A stretch of DNA of 64,000 bases, taken from the NCBI GenBank assembly GCA_964441755.1, contig CAYTVG010000002.1, positions 248,001 to 312,000 of the forward strand. The letters are read 5' to 3'. Position 1 is the first letter of the stretch. Each line of letters begins with the position of its first letter. The stretch comes from JAUMBM01 sp964441755. Lineage in GTDB: Bacteria; Bacteroidota; Bacteroidia; Chitinophagales; Saprospiraceae. This document shows, piece after piece, positions 58,301 through 64,000 of this stretch. The notes under the pieces are model-generated. The model searched no databases. It saw nothing but the letters and a program-made list of their open reading frames with translations, and was not told the origin of the DNA. The position numbers were made by a program, and so were the translations under genes.

Positions 58301-58903
58301 TAGTTGCTGGTTGATGTCTTCCTGGCTGACACCGGAACCATCGATGTTTTCGAGCCCGCGGTGCCGCTGTAGCTCTATGTAGAAGTCATCTCCAAAAAGA
58401 TCAATCCACCAGCGCAGCAATCTTTCAGCCTCTTCGTATTTGCCGTGCAGGATTGCCTGCGGGATTTCTGCGCCGATGCAGCAACTGGTAGCAATGAGCC
58501 CTTCATGATACTGTAGCAGCAACTCTTTATCAATACGCGGGAATTTGCTGTAGTAACCCTCAATAAAACCCAGACTGCAGAGCTTGCTCAGATTTTCATA
58601 ACCGCGTTGATTTTTAGCCAACAAAAGCTGATGATGCCGTACATCCTGTTCACCTCTTGAACGGGAAAATTCTTTGCGATGCCGGTCTTCGACCAAATAA
58701 AACTCACAGCCGACAATGGGTTTTATGCCTTGCTTGTTCGCTTCAGCAACGAATTTGAAGGCACCAAACATGTTGCCATGATCGGTGAGGGCAACACCCC
58801 GCTGGCCATCATTTTTGGCCTTGGCCATCATATTGCTAATCCCGGCGGCACCGTCGAGCAATGAAAACTGTGTGTGGCAGTGAAGATGAAGAAACTCGGG
58901 CAT
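55361..58903 (-). CDS. dnaE: DNA polymerase III alpha subunit
   Basis: Replicative polymerase, 1,180 residues, the usual dnaE length. The N-terminal PHP domain has LHCHTQFSLLDGAAG and ALTDHGNMFGAF. The polymerase core carries PGRGSAAGSAVAYCTGIT and the catalytic triad region MPDIDIDFDDEGR (about residues 392-404), plus NALYRPGPLEYIPEFIDRKHG and AFNKSHSTCYAFVAFQTAYLKAHYPAEYMASVLTHN. An OB fold (IQVAGMVSNIRHMVSKNGNGWGILQLSDYDG) sits near the C-terminus. There is no 3'-5' exonuclease domain, so proofreading must be by a separate epsilon subunit. First gene of the dnaE-rlu-miaA operon. Confidence 0.97.
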   Translation of the reverse strand: MPEFLHLHCHTQFSLLDGAAGISNMMAKAKNDGQRGVALTDHGNMFGAFKFVAEANKQGIKPIVGCEFYLVEDRHRKEFSRSRGEQDVRHHQLLLAKNQRGYENLSKLCSLGFIEGYYSKFPRIDKELLLQYHEGLIATSCCIGAEIPQAILHGKYEEAERLLRWWIDLFGDDFYIELQRHRGLENIDGSGVSQEDINQQLLALAAKYDRKVIATNDSHYVDQEDSSPHDILLCINTGSLLDDQDRFRFPSSDFYFKTQEEMGLLFHDLPQALDNTLEIFDKVEPLQMIRDVLLPAFPLPAGFDSQDAYLRHLTYQGAQRRYGSITPQIKERLDFELEVIAKSGYPGYFLIVQDFTNTARQMGVSVGPGRGSAAGSAVAYCTGITNVDPIKYDLLFERFLNPERVSMPDIDIDFDDEGRQKVIDYVIDKYGRNQVAQIVTYGTMAAKSSLRDVGRVMNIPLPEVDRVAKIFPTHLKASLAKVLAKAELDPKLKAEMNSEDVEKAYRFREMASGQDAIGRMISTAKKLEGSVRNTGIHACGVVITPDEITRYVPVTADKDNGMLVSQFDNSVAEAAGLLKMDFLGLRTLSIIKDAVRMIAENHQITLDVDEIPLEDELTYALFQRGETVGIFQYESNGMQKYLKELAPTTFEDLIAMNALYRPGPLEYIPEFIDRKHGRKPVVYDLPDMEEYLRDTYGVTVYQEQVMLLSQKLAGFTKGQADKLRKAMGKKQKAELDAMYPKFLEGGEKRGHDKGTLEKIWKDWEAFASYAFNKSHSTCYAFVAFQTAYLKAHYPAEYMASVLTHNKSNISDVTFFLQECKRMGLDVLGPDINESASDFSVNKNGQIRFGLSALKGVGEGPVESILEERRKGPFTSVFDMLCRLGTGAVNKKVLESLANGGAFDGFSRMHRAQYFAPSDKYDSYLEHIVRFASGHHAQKQQSAQSLFGDIQSEIDIPEPAPPECRPWSLIEKLEREKEVTGIFISGHPLDDYRSELDAFTTCPLKLLDEYKQRPSIQVAGMVSNIRHMVSKNGNGWGILQLSDYDGQLECRLFGEDYQRFKHLLEPGKALFIKGQFQKGWREDSESEFKIKELRLLEGIAETMVQSVTLRLQLEKLSAPLIDQFDDLCKRSVGPHRLRIEFTDRHRQLRLQTASRERKVMANHEFISAIKKLGFDFSLHQS

Positions 58904-59222
58904 GTATCAATAATATTGCTTTTCCGCATTAAAAATAGCAAAAATTTCTGGCTTGCGGGCTGCTTTTTACACAGGCTGATAACTGACGAATGCGCATACT
59001 GCTGTGTGGTAAATAACAATTGGCTGGTATAGAGTGCATACACCCGCCACCCTGTCTGTAAAAAACATTTTAGTTGGCCGTAGAGTTCTGTCAGGCATTA
59101 ATTCGTAAGTGTTCGGGACATTCTGCCGGGGATAAAGGGAGGTGTTTGTACGTTTTGCGGGAATATGGCCCTTGCCTGTAGCCGAAAAGGTGAAAATATG
59201 CCTGAAAGTAACCGTTTGGGTT

Positions 59223-59247
59223 CCGGCGAAAAATCCGGAATACGCCC
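59223..59247. repeat. Intergenic repeat copy 1 (CCGGC...AATCCGGAATA core)
   Basis: 23 bases at 59223-59245 match 60028-60050 at 20 of 23 positions. The two copies lie on either side of the phasin-like gene. Related CCGG/T-run patterns occur elsewhere after genes, e.g. near 1896 and 29862, so this may be part of a dispersed family. Confidence 0.55.
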
Positions 59248-59408
59248 GGATCAATCATAATGAGGCCGATTTCAGAAACTGTCAACAACAAAGGTGGCTG
59301 TAGTCAGCTTATTGTATGTGGTTTTTAATAAATTGATTATTAGTTTTTTGTGGTTTTTTTTAACAAGTATGGATGCTGTAGTCAATGTAGGTTAACAATA
59401 TTGCACTG

Positions 59409-59440
59409 TTGCGGAGGGGGTATGCCTTGTTTTATATTTG
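59409..59440 (+). promoter_or_regulatory. Promoter (TTG / TATATTTG) for the phasin-like gene
   Basis: TTG at 59409-59411 and TATATTTG at 59433-59440 are 21 bases apart, a good Bacteroidota -33/-7 pair. The start codon at 59479 lies 38 bases downstream of the -7 box. Confidence 0.65.
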
Positions 59441-59478
59441 TTTCACAATCAATTCTTTTCTTTCTAAAACTTACTTTC

Positions 59479-59907
59479 ATGGCAACGACAAAAGACGCAT
59501 TCACGCAAATGCTGAATAAGCAGCAGGAGCTGATGGATACTTTTCAAAAAAATGCTCACAACAGCTGGGAGCTCTTTCAGGTAGACAATAAAATGTCCGA
59601 GAAGGGCACGGAGCTCGCCAAAGAGTATTTTGACAAGAGTCGTACATTGGCAGAGGAGATGATGAAACCCGAAAACATGGAGAAATTCATGGAAAAGGCG
59701 CCACACTATTTCACCAAAGCTATGGAAATTAATACCGACTTCTTCAGTAAGACGATGGACTTTTATCGGGACGCATGGAAGGGCTTCGGTCCCGCTGCTG
59801 CACAGCACACAATGCAGAAGATGGTTGAAATTTCCCGGGATAATTTCAATGCCATGCTGGAGACTGCCAACCAACAGGTAAAGCTGGTACAGGAGACGAT
59901 GGCCTAA
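59479..59907 (+). CDS. Phasin-like PHA granule-associated protein
   Basis: 142 residues, entirely helical and amphipathic, with no signal peptide or membrane helix. Sequence such as FTQMLNKQQELMDTFQKNAHNSWELFQ and NFNAMLETANQQVKLVQETMA resembles phasins, which coat polyhydroxyalkanoate granules. The call rests on this pattern plus position just upstream of phaE and phaC. The ATG at 59479 follows a strong promoter; a longer reading to 59350 crosses that promoter and is rejected. Confidence 0.7.
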   Translation: MATTKDAFTQMLNKQQELMDTFQKNAHNSWELFQVDNKMSEKGTELAKEYFDKSRTLAEEMMKPENMEKFMEKAPHYFTKAMEINTDFFSKTMDFYRDAWKGFGPAAAQHTMQKMVEISRDNFNAMLETANQQVKLVQETMA

Positions 59908-60027
59908 GCGCAGGTGCGGGATTTTTTCACCGGCTCGAAACGAGTCTTTTCAGCGGAGTATGATTTTTTTCGGCCGCACGATAGCAGCTATATTCTTCCA
60001 AAACTGATAAATATCCCGCATTTATCT

Positions 60028-60050
60028 CCGGCAGAAAATCCGGAATATGC
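60028..60050. repeat. Intergenic repeat copy 2
   Basis: Same repeat as 59223-59245 (20/23 identical, same orientation), in the 217-bp gap between the phasin-like gene and phaE. Confidence 0.55.
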
Positions 60051-60124
60051 TCTGACAGGGTGGAGGGTATGAGATAATCACAAAGACCCTGGTTTTTTAT
60101 TTTAACGCTAATACAGCAATAGTT

Positions 60125-61471
60125 ATGGCAACTCAGTGGGATTCCTGGCTGGAAAATCAGCAAAAAGCTATGAACTGGTGGAAGGACATGGCACAACAGA
60201 TGCAACAAACAAGTGCATCAAAACCATCGGAAACAGCAGCAGCCTTTTCCGGACTGGATACTGCGCAAAATTGGTGGAAACAGTGGACGGAGCAGCAGCA
60301 GCGCCTCATGGAAGAGATGGTGAAAAATGGGGTGGCCGGCCAGGTGTGGGAAAAGGCGCCTGACTGGATGCAGCAGTGGAGTCAGTGGCAGCAAGACATG
60401 ACCAAAATGTGGTCTAAGGCAGCACCTGAAGTTACGCCTTTCCCCTGGACGCAGTTTGCCGGCAGCACTCAGCTCAATCCTTTTGCCTCTTTCGGAGATA
60501 TGGGCAAATGGCTGCAGGAGAGCAATCGCTGGATAAGCGATAATATTATGAGCAAGCTGCCCGAAAACATGCGCCCTCATCTGGGGTCTTTCATGGATGC
60601 GTATGGTCAGATGTATAAGTATTGGGAGCCCATCCAGAAGATGATTACTTTCAATATGACTTCCAATGAGCAGGTATTTCAGTATGTAGGTATGGATGCC
60701 TATCGGGAATGGATAGGGAAATTTTTTGGCATGAAAATGCCGATCGAGCAGACGCAGTTGCTGGAGACAACCAAAGATATGTTTGATCGCTACATTAAGT
60801 GGTTCTCAGAATTTAACCCTGAGCCCATGGCTTTGCGTGAGCAATGGGCGGAATCTTTTGCACGTATGCGCGCTCAAGGGATCAGTCCGGCATTTCAGGC
60901 GGTTATGGATATGAGCAATCTGGTTAATGAAGGGCTTGAGCGCATTTATCACATTGCTACACCGAGTCGGGAGCTGGAGATGGCACAAGTGATGAAAAAC
61001 CTTCAGTTTAACTATCTCGCTTTTCTCACCCGTTCATCAGAACTGCAGACGATGGTTTACGAGGCCAGCCAGTTTGCGCTGCCGGAAGCCATCCGCCATT
61101 TTTATCAAAAATACATGGATAAGCGAGAGATGCCTGATTATCAGGAATTTTTTAAGCATTATCTGGATATTCTGGAGGAACATGTACTGGAAGTTCTCAA
61201 CAGCCAGACATACTCGACCCTACAGGCGGAAGTGGCCAAGCTGGGCGTACTTTCTAAGTCAAATATTGATGAACTGATTGAGTTGGCATTTTCCAACCAG
61301 CCTTTCCTCATGCGTTCATTTGCCGATGAAACAGCTCAGGAACTCACCAGTCTTCGTCGTAAGGTGCGCACGCTCGAGCACAGCCTCTCACAGTTGGAAG
61401 GCCGACTGTCGGAACAAACAGTGGCTGATGCGCCTGTGTCAGCAAAGCGTAAGACAAGCAGGAATGTCTGA
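60125..61471 (+). CDS. phaE: Class III polyhydroxyalkanoate synthase subunit PhaE
   Basis: 448 residues, helical, Trp- and Gln-rich at the N-terminus (NWWKDMAQQMQQ, QNWWKQWTEQQQRLM). The conserved PhaE core is visible in FMDAYGQMYKYWEPIQKMI, YREWIGKFFGM, TRSSELQTMVYEASQFALPEAIRHFYQKYMDK and DYQEFFKHYLDILEEHVLEVLNSQTYS. A C-terminal coiled coil (LTSLRRKVRTLEHSLSQLEGRL) and a basic tail follow. PhaE partners PhaC to give an active class III synthase. It is longer than the roughly 360 residues of Allochromatium PhaE. It precedes phaC by 54 bases. Confidence 0.87.
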   Translation: MATQWDSWLENQQKAMNWWKDMAQQMQQTSASKPSETAAAFSGLDTAQNWWKQWTEQQQRLMEEMVKNGVAGQVWEKAPDWMQQWSQWQQDMTKMWSKAAPEVTPFPWTQFAGSTQLNPFASFGDMGKWLQESNRWISDNIMSKLPENMRPHLGSFMDAYGQMYKYWEPIQKMITFNMTSNEQVFQYVGMDAYREWIGKFFGMKMPIEQTQLLETTKDMFDRYIKWFSEFNPEPMALREQWAESFARMRAQGISPAFQAVMDMSNLVNEGLERIYHIATPSRELEMAQVMKNLQFNYLAFLTRSSELQTMVYEASQFALPEAIRHFYQKYMDKREMPDYQEFFKHYLDILEEHVLEVLNSQTYSTLQAEVAKLGVLSKSNIDELIELAFSNQPFLMRSFADETAQELTSLRRKVRTLEHSLSQLEGRLSEQTVADAPVSAKRKTSRNV

Positions 61472-61525
61472 CAGACAACCGGATGATGTTGAAAGTTACC
61501 TATAAATTATCAATATAGAATATTC

Positions 61526-62578
61526 ATGGCTCAACCATATCAAATTGCCGACCAGCTTGTAGAGCAGGTAAATACGGCAGCAGATGCGATGCGCAACCTG
61601 GCAGATGTAGAACAGGTGGATATCGCCACGGCCCCTCGACAGGTGGTCTGGCAGGATGGTAAAGTGAAGTTATTTCATTTTGAACGAGAAAATTCGCCGC
61701 GAGTAAAAACACCTTTACTAATCAGCTACGCCTTGGTCAACCGCTGGGAGATGATGGATTTACAGCCTAACAGAAGCTTTGTACGCAAGTTGGTTTCTGA
61801 AGGCGTAGATGTGTATCTGATTGACTGGGGCTATGCTTCCTCTATTGACAGGTATAAGACAATGGAAGATTACATCCTTGGCCATATTAATGACTGTGTG
61901 GATTTTATTAGGCGTAAACACAAGACTGACAACGTCAACTTGCTGGGTGTATGTCAAGGGGGTACTTTTAGCCTGATTTATGCGTCCCTCTTCCCCCAAA
62001 AAATCAAAAACTTAATCACACTGGTGACACCGGTGGATTTTGACAATGAAGAGGGCTTATTGTTCAAGTGGGCAAAAAGTATGGATGTTGACGCGATTGT
62101 AGATGGATTTGGCGGGGTTATTCCGGGAGATTTCCTCAATACCGGGTTTGACTTGCTGAAGCCTATGAATAAATCTCGCAAATATCTCGCGTTGCCACAG
62201 ACCTTACAGAAGAGGGACAGTCTGATGAACTTTCTGCGAATGGAGCATTGGGTAGCTGACAGCCCTGCTCAGGCAGGCGATACATACCGCCGTTTTATTA
62301 AGGATATGTATCAGCAGAATAAACTTAAGAAGGGAGAATTTGAACTTGACGGCCAGCCTGTCAATTTATCAGCAATCGATATGCCTATTCTCACCATCTA
62401 TGCAAAAGATGATCATATTGTTCCTCCTGATACCACCAAGCCTATCAACGACCTGGTAAGTTCAAAAGACAAGGAACTGATGGAATTTCCCGGTGGCCAC
62501 ATCGGCGTATTTGTTGGTGCCCGATCGCAAGATACGCTCACGCCGGCGATTGCCCGCTGGCTGTATGAGCGCGACTAA
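61526..62578 (+). CDS. phaC: Class III polyhydroxyalkanoate synthase catalytic subunit PhaC
   Basis: Polymerises 3-hydroxyacyl-CoA into PHA; alpha/beta-hydrolase fold, 350 residues, the class III size. The catalytic triad is complete: Cys143 in the lipase-like box GVCQGG, Asp296 in AKDDHIVPP, and His325 in GGHIGVFVG. Further signatures are PLLISYALVNRWEMMDLQPNRSFVRKL and DVYLIDWGY. It pairs with PhaE immediately upstream. The thiolase and reductase genes (phaA/phaB) are not in the window. Confidence 0.94.
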   Translation: MAQPYQIADQLVEQVNTAADAMRNLADVEQVDIATAPRQVVWQDGKVKLFHFERENSPRVKTPLLISYALVNRWEMMDLQPNRSFVRKLVSEGVDVYLIDWGYASSIDRYKTMEDYILGHINDCVDFIRRKHKTDNVNLLGVCQGGTFSLIYASLFPQKIKNLITLVTPVDFDNEEGLLFKWAKSMDVDAIVDGFGGVIPGDFLNTGFDLLKPMNKSRKYLALPQTLQKRDSLMNFLRMEHWVADSPAQAGDTYRRFIKDMYQQNKLKKGEFELDGQPVNLSAIDMPILTIYAKDDHIVPPDTTKPINDLVSSKDKELMEFPGGHIGVFVGARSQDTLTPAIARWLYERD

Positions 62579-62612
62579 ATGATTTAATGGTTAGGTAAGT
62601 GGATGAAAAGAT

Positions 62613-62643
62613 AAAGCCTGCGAGAGGAATTCTCGCAGGCTTT
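62613..62643. terminator. Terminator hairpin after phaC
   Basis: Perfect 13-bp stem (62613-62625 with 62631-62643) with a 5-nt loop, ending in TTT. It lies between the convergent phaC and dehydrogenase genes and can act in both directions. Confidence 0.75.
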
Positions 62644-62675
62644 ACTTTAGGGGGCTTTACCCCTTTTTTCTCAGC

Positions 62676-63878
62676 CTATCTGCCTTCGGCATAATCCTGC
62701 AGGTAGCTGAAATGACTGCCCAGCCTTCCGTCAACAGCAACCGTTGCTCTTTCGATCATAGGGCTATGGGGTTTCAGCAGTTCCGGGAGTACCTGGTCAA
62801 TAAACATTTCACCAAAAGCCTGACTGGCATCCCGGGGCAGCTCACTGGGCAGATTGTCAATGGTCATCATATCGATGCAGTCCTCCAGGCCGGCAGCCAC
62901 CTCTCGTCCACTCTGAGGGTCATAACCAAACACAGGATCGGCAATAGTAGATGCACGTACGGTAGCGGGTATGGAGGAGAGCGGTGCGATATCGCAGGTT
63001 ACATCAGCGATGACCCGAATATTGAATGTGGAGTCAGCCATCTCTTTTTGGGTAAAGAATACGGGAGCCCGACTATCCCAGAAGATACCGTTGATCATGA
63101 TATCAGCTGTTTTCGCATAGGGTGCAAATGTACTTTCATATTCTTCGGGATGAGCATAGAAATGAGCCTTTTGGAACGGATGTCCCTTGATGTGGCGCAC
63201 ATAATGACTGCTGTCGAGCTGGGTATATACGGGGTAATCGTATGTGTGCTGTAAAAAATCCTCCGGACTTACGCGTTCGATGCCCATATCATCGAGTACT
63301 CTTGCGGCGCCACTGGCGACTCTGCCTGTGCCTGTAAGGACAATTTTGACTGTAGGAAAAACAGTTTGTGCGTAGATATTCAGGGCTTCACTATAATCCA
63401 GCAGGTCTTTTAGTCTTGGCAAATCGAGGTTGCCAGTTTTTTGGCCGTATGTCCACAGTGCATTGTGTGCGCCCACCATACCTGCAAAAAAGCCAAAGGC
63501 AATGACACGCTTCCCGTGCTCATCAGTAAGCACTTCATAGTCAATCAGACGTATTCCAAGGCGCAGTATTTCTTGCAGCAGTTTGCGGTTATAGGCCTGC
63601 TTTTTAATGGTATGTGAGAAAAAGCAGTAAGTTTTTCCCGGGATAAGCTGATCGACAGGAACCTCTTTAATGCCCAGCAGCAGATCACAATGGCTGAGAT
63701 CTTCGACGGGCTGCAGGCCTGCGGCAGCATATTCCTGATCACTGAAGGCCCGGACAGAAGAAGACTGAACATATACGGATACTTGGCGATCGCTCACGAG
63801 GCGTGCAGCTTGTGCCGGCGACAGTGGCACCCGGCGGTCGGGTGGGAGCTTGCCTTCCCGAATTAGGCCGATTTTCAT
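62676..63878 (-). CDS. NAD(P)-dependent dehydrogenase, alanine dehydrogenase/saccharopine dehydrogenase-like
   Basis: 400 residues of the AlaDH/PNT superfamily. The N-terminal domain opens with KIGLIREGKLPPDRRVPLSPAQAARLV (the conserved RVPL motif), followed by DLLLGIKEVPV and YCFFSHTIKKQ. The Rossmann domain has VLTGTGRVASGAARVLDDMGI in place of the usual GxGxxG. This variant is nearer to lysine-forming saccharopine dehydrogenase (LYS1) than to alanine dehydrogenase; IADVTCDIAPLSSIPATVRASTIADPVFGYDP also resembles that branch. The substrate is unproven. A -7-like box lies upstream at the window edge. Confidence 0.78.
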   Translation of the reverse strand: MKIGLIREGKLPPDRRVPLSPAQAARLVSDRQVSVYVQSSSVRAFSDQEYAAAGLQPVEDLSHCDLLLGIKEVPVDQLIPGKTYCFFSHTIKKQAYNRKLLQEILRLGIRLIDYEVLTDEHGKRVIAFGFFAGMVGAHNALWTYGQKTGNLDLPRLKDLLDYSEALNIYAQTVFPTVKIVLTGTGRVASGAARVLDDMGIERVSPEDFLQHTYDYPVYTQLDSSHYVRHIKGHPFQKAHFYAHPEEYESTFAPYAKTADIMINGIFWDSRAPVFFTQKEMADSTFNIRVIADVTCDIAPLSSIPATVRASTIADPVFGYDPQSGREVAAGLEDCIDMMTIDNLPSELPRDASQAFGEMFIDQVLPELLKPHSPMIERATVAVDGRLGSHFSYLQDYAEGR

Positions 63879-63961
63879 TTTCCTACGTTTTTCTTAGCGC
63901 CGTAGGCGCAAGGTTTACTTAGTATTGGGCTCTTTGCAGCAAGTTTGCTGCATAAACGACG

Positions 63962-63969
63962 CAAAAGTA
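63962..63969 (-). promoter_or_regulatory. Possible -7 box (TACTTTTG) for the dehydrogenase gene
   Basis: On the minus strand this is TACTTTTG, matching TAnnTTTG, about 84 bases before the start codon at 63878. No clear TTG lies at the -33 distance within the window. Confidence 0.4.
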
Positions 63970-64000
63970 AAGTATTTGCGGAAGCTAAGTGTGCTATTCT

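Larger units (their letters stand above)
58904..59478. other. 575-bp divergent intergenic region before the PHA genes
   Basis: Between divergent dnaE and the phasin-like gene. No coding sequence is supported. It contains one copy of a 23-bp repeat (59223-59245), the phasin promoter (59409-59440), and a long GC-mixed stretch with several CCGG-centred segments. The dnaE promoter should lie near 58904-58990 but no exact TAnnTTTG match is seen there. Confidence 0.55.

Noticed and set aside
59350..59478. 43-residue N-terminal extension of the phasin-like protein
   Set aside because: It crosses the strong TTG/TATATTTG promoter and is hydrophobic and Cys-rich, unlike phasins.
1..64000. tRNA, rRNA or CRISPR arrays
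   Set aside because: I scanned intergenic regions for T-loop-like GTTCGA sequences, cloverleaf arms and regularly spaced repeats and saw none. A dedicated tRNA/rRNA covariance search would settle this.

Overview
The window reads as chromosomal DNA of a Bacteroidota bacterium, probably a free-living or sludge/marine Saprospiria-like lineage; the lineage guess is inference. The phylum-level signs are a SusC/SusD pair, a secreted giant protein with SprB-type repeats and a type IX secretion sorting tail, small families typical of the phylum (DUF5522, DUF6580-like, bifunctional nuclease with UVR motif), weak Shine-Dalgarno sequences, and several TAnnTTTG-type -7 boxes. Almost all of the window is ordinary, densely packed chromosome. 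I see no rRNA, tRNA, CRISPR array, transposase, phage or defence island.

Layout. 1-2 kb: the C-terminal part of an RND efflux pump. 2-12.5 kb: PIF1-like helicase and DeoR-type regulator (minus strand), divergent from a probable carbohydrate-use locus: SusC, SusD, a secreted GH65 enzyme whose residues fit a hydrolase, and a lipoprotein of the vanadium haloperoxidase/PAP2 family. 12.5-14.9 kb (minus): a small cluster of a secreted protein of unknown function, a stand-alone nitric oxide synthase oxygenase and a YciI-like protein. 15.1-18.5 kb (minus): a complete sodium-pumping biotin-dependent decarboxylase operon (gamma-alpha-beta). 18.7-23.4 kb: aspartate kinase, a DUF1648 membrane protein and alpha-glucan phosphorylase. 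23.4-26.7 kb (minus): recR, a GT2 fused to a degenerate sugar-phosphotransferase-like tail, and a membrane protein. 27-35.7 kb: central metabolism and housekeeping (PDH E2, MazG, bifunctional nuclease, carA, eno, an FtsB-like protein, sucD). 35.9-43.4 kb: a 1,476-residue SWIM/SNF2 ATPase, lpxB with a small membrane partner, DUF502 and a methyltransferase. 43.4-44.8 kb (minus): peroxiredoxin-like and CBS proteins. 45.2-48.1 kb: an overlapping operon of a GT2, a RibBA-like protein with a degenerate GTP cyclohydrolase II half, and a VTC polyphosphate-polymerase-like protein. 48.2-53.2 kb (minus): the thioredoxin/SprB/T9SS giant. 53.8-58.9 kb (minus): dnaE, a pseudouridine synthase and miaA in one operon. 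59.5-62.6 kb: polyhydroxyalkanoate genes (phasin-like, phaE, class III phaC). 62.7-63.9 kb (minus): an NAD(P)-dependent dehydrogenase of the alanine dehydrogenase/saccharopine dehydrogenase fold.

How it fits together. The organism appears to be an aerobic heterotroph (PDH, succinyl-CoA ligase, NO synthase) that takes up oligosaccharides through SusCD, stores carbon as glycogen and PHA, may couple decarboxylation to Na+ export, and secretes large adhesive or enzymatic proteins by T9SS. Convergent gene pairs are repeatedly separated by long, near-perfect hairpins that can end transcription in both directions.

The points most worth a second look are the NO synthase (altered arginine-site loop plus a C-terminal C-x-H-x13-C-x2-H tail resembling a Rieske ligand pattern), the GT2 fused to a catalytically stripped PGPT tail, the RibBA without cyclohydrolase zinc cysteines, and a short intergenic repeat around the PHA genes. 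I did not find a convincing new multi-gene system; the NO synthase cluster is the nearest candidate.
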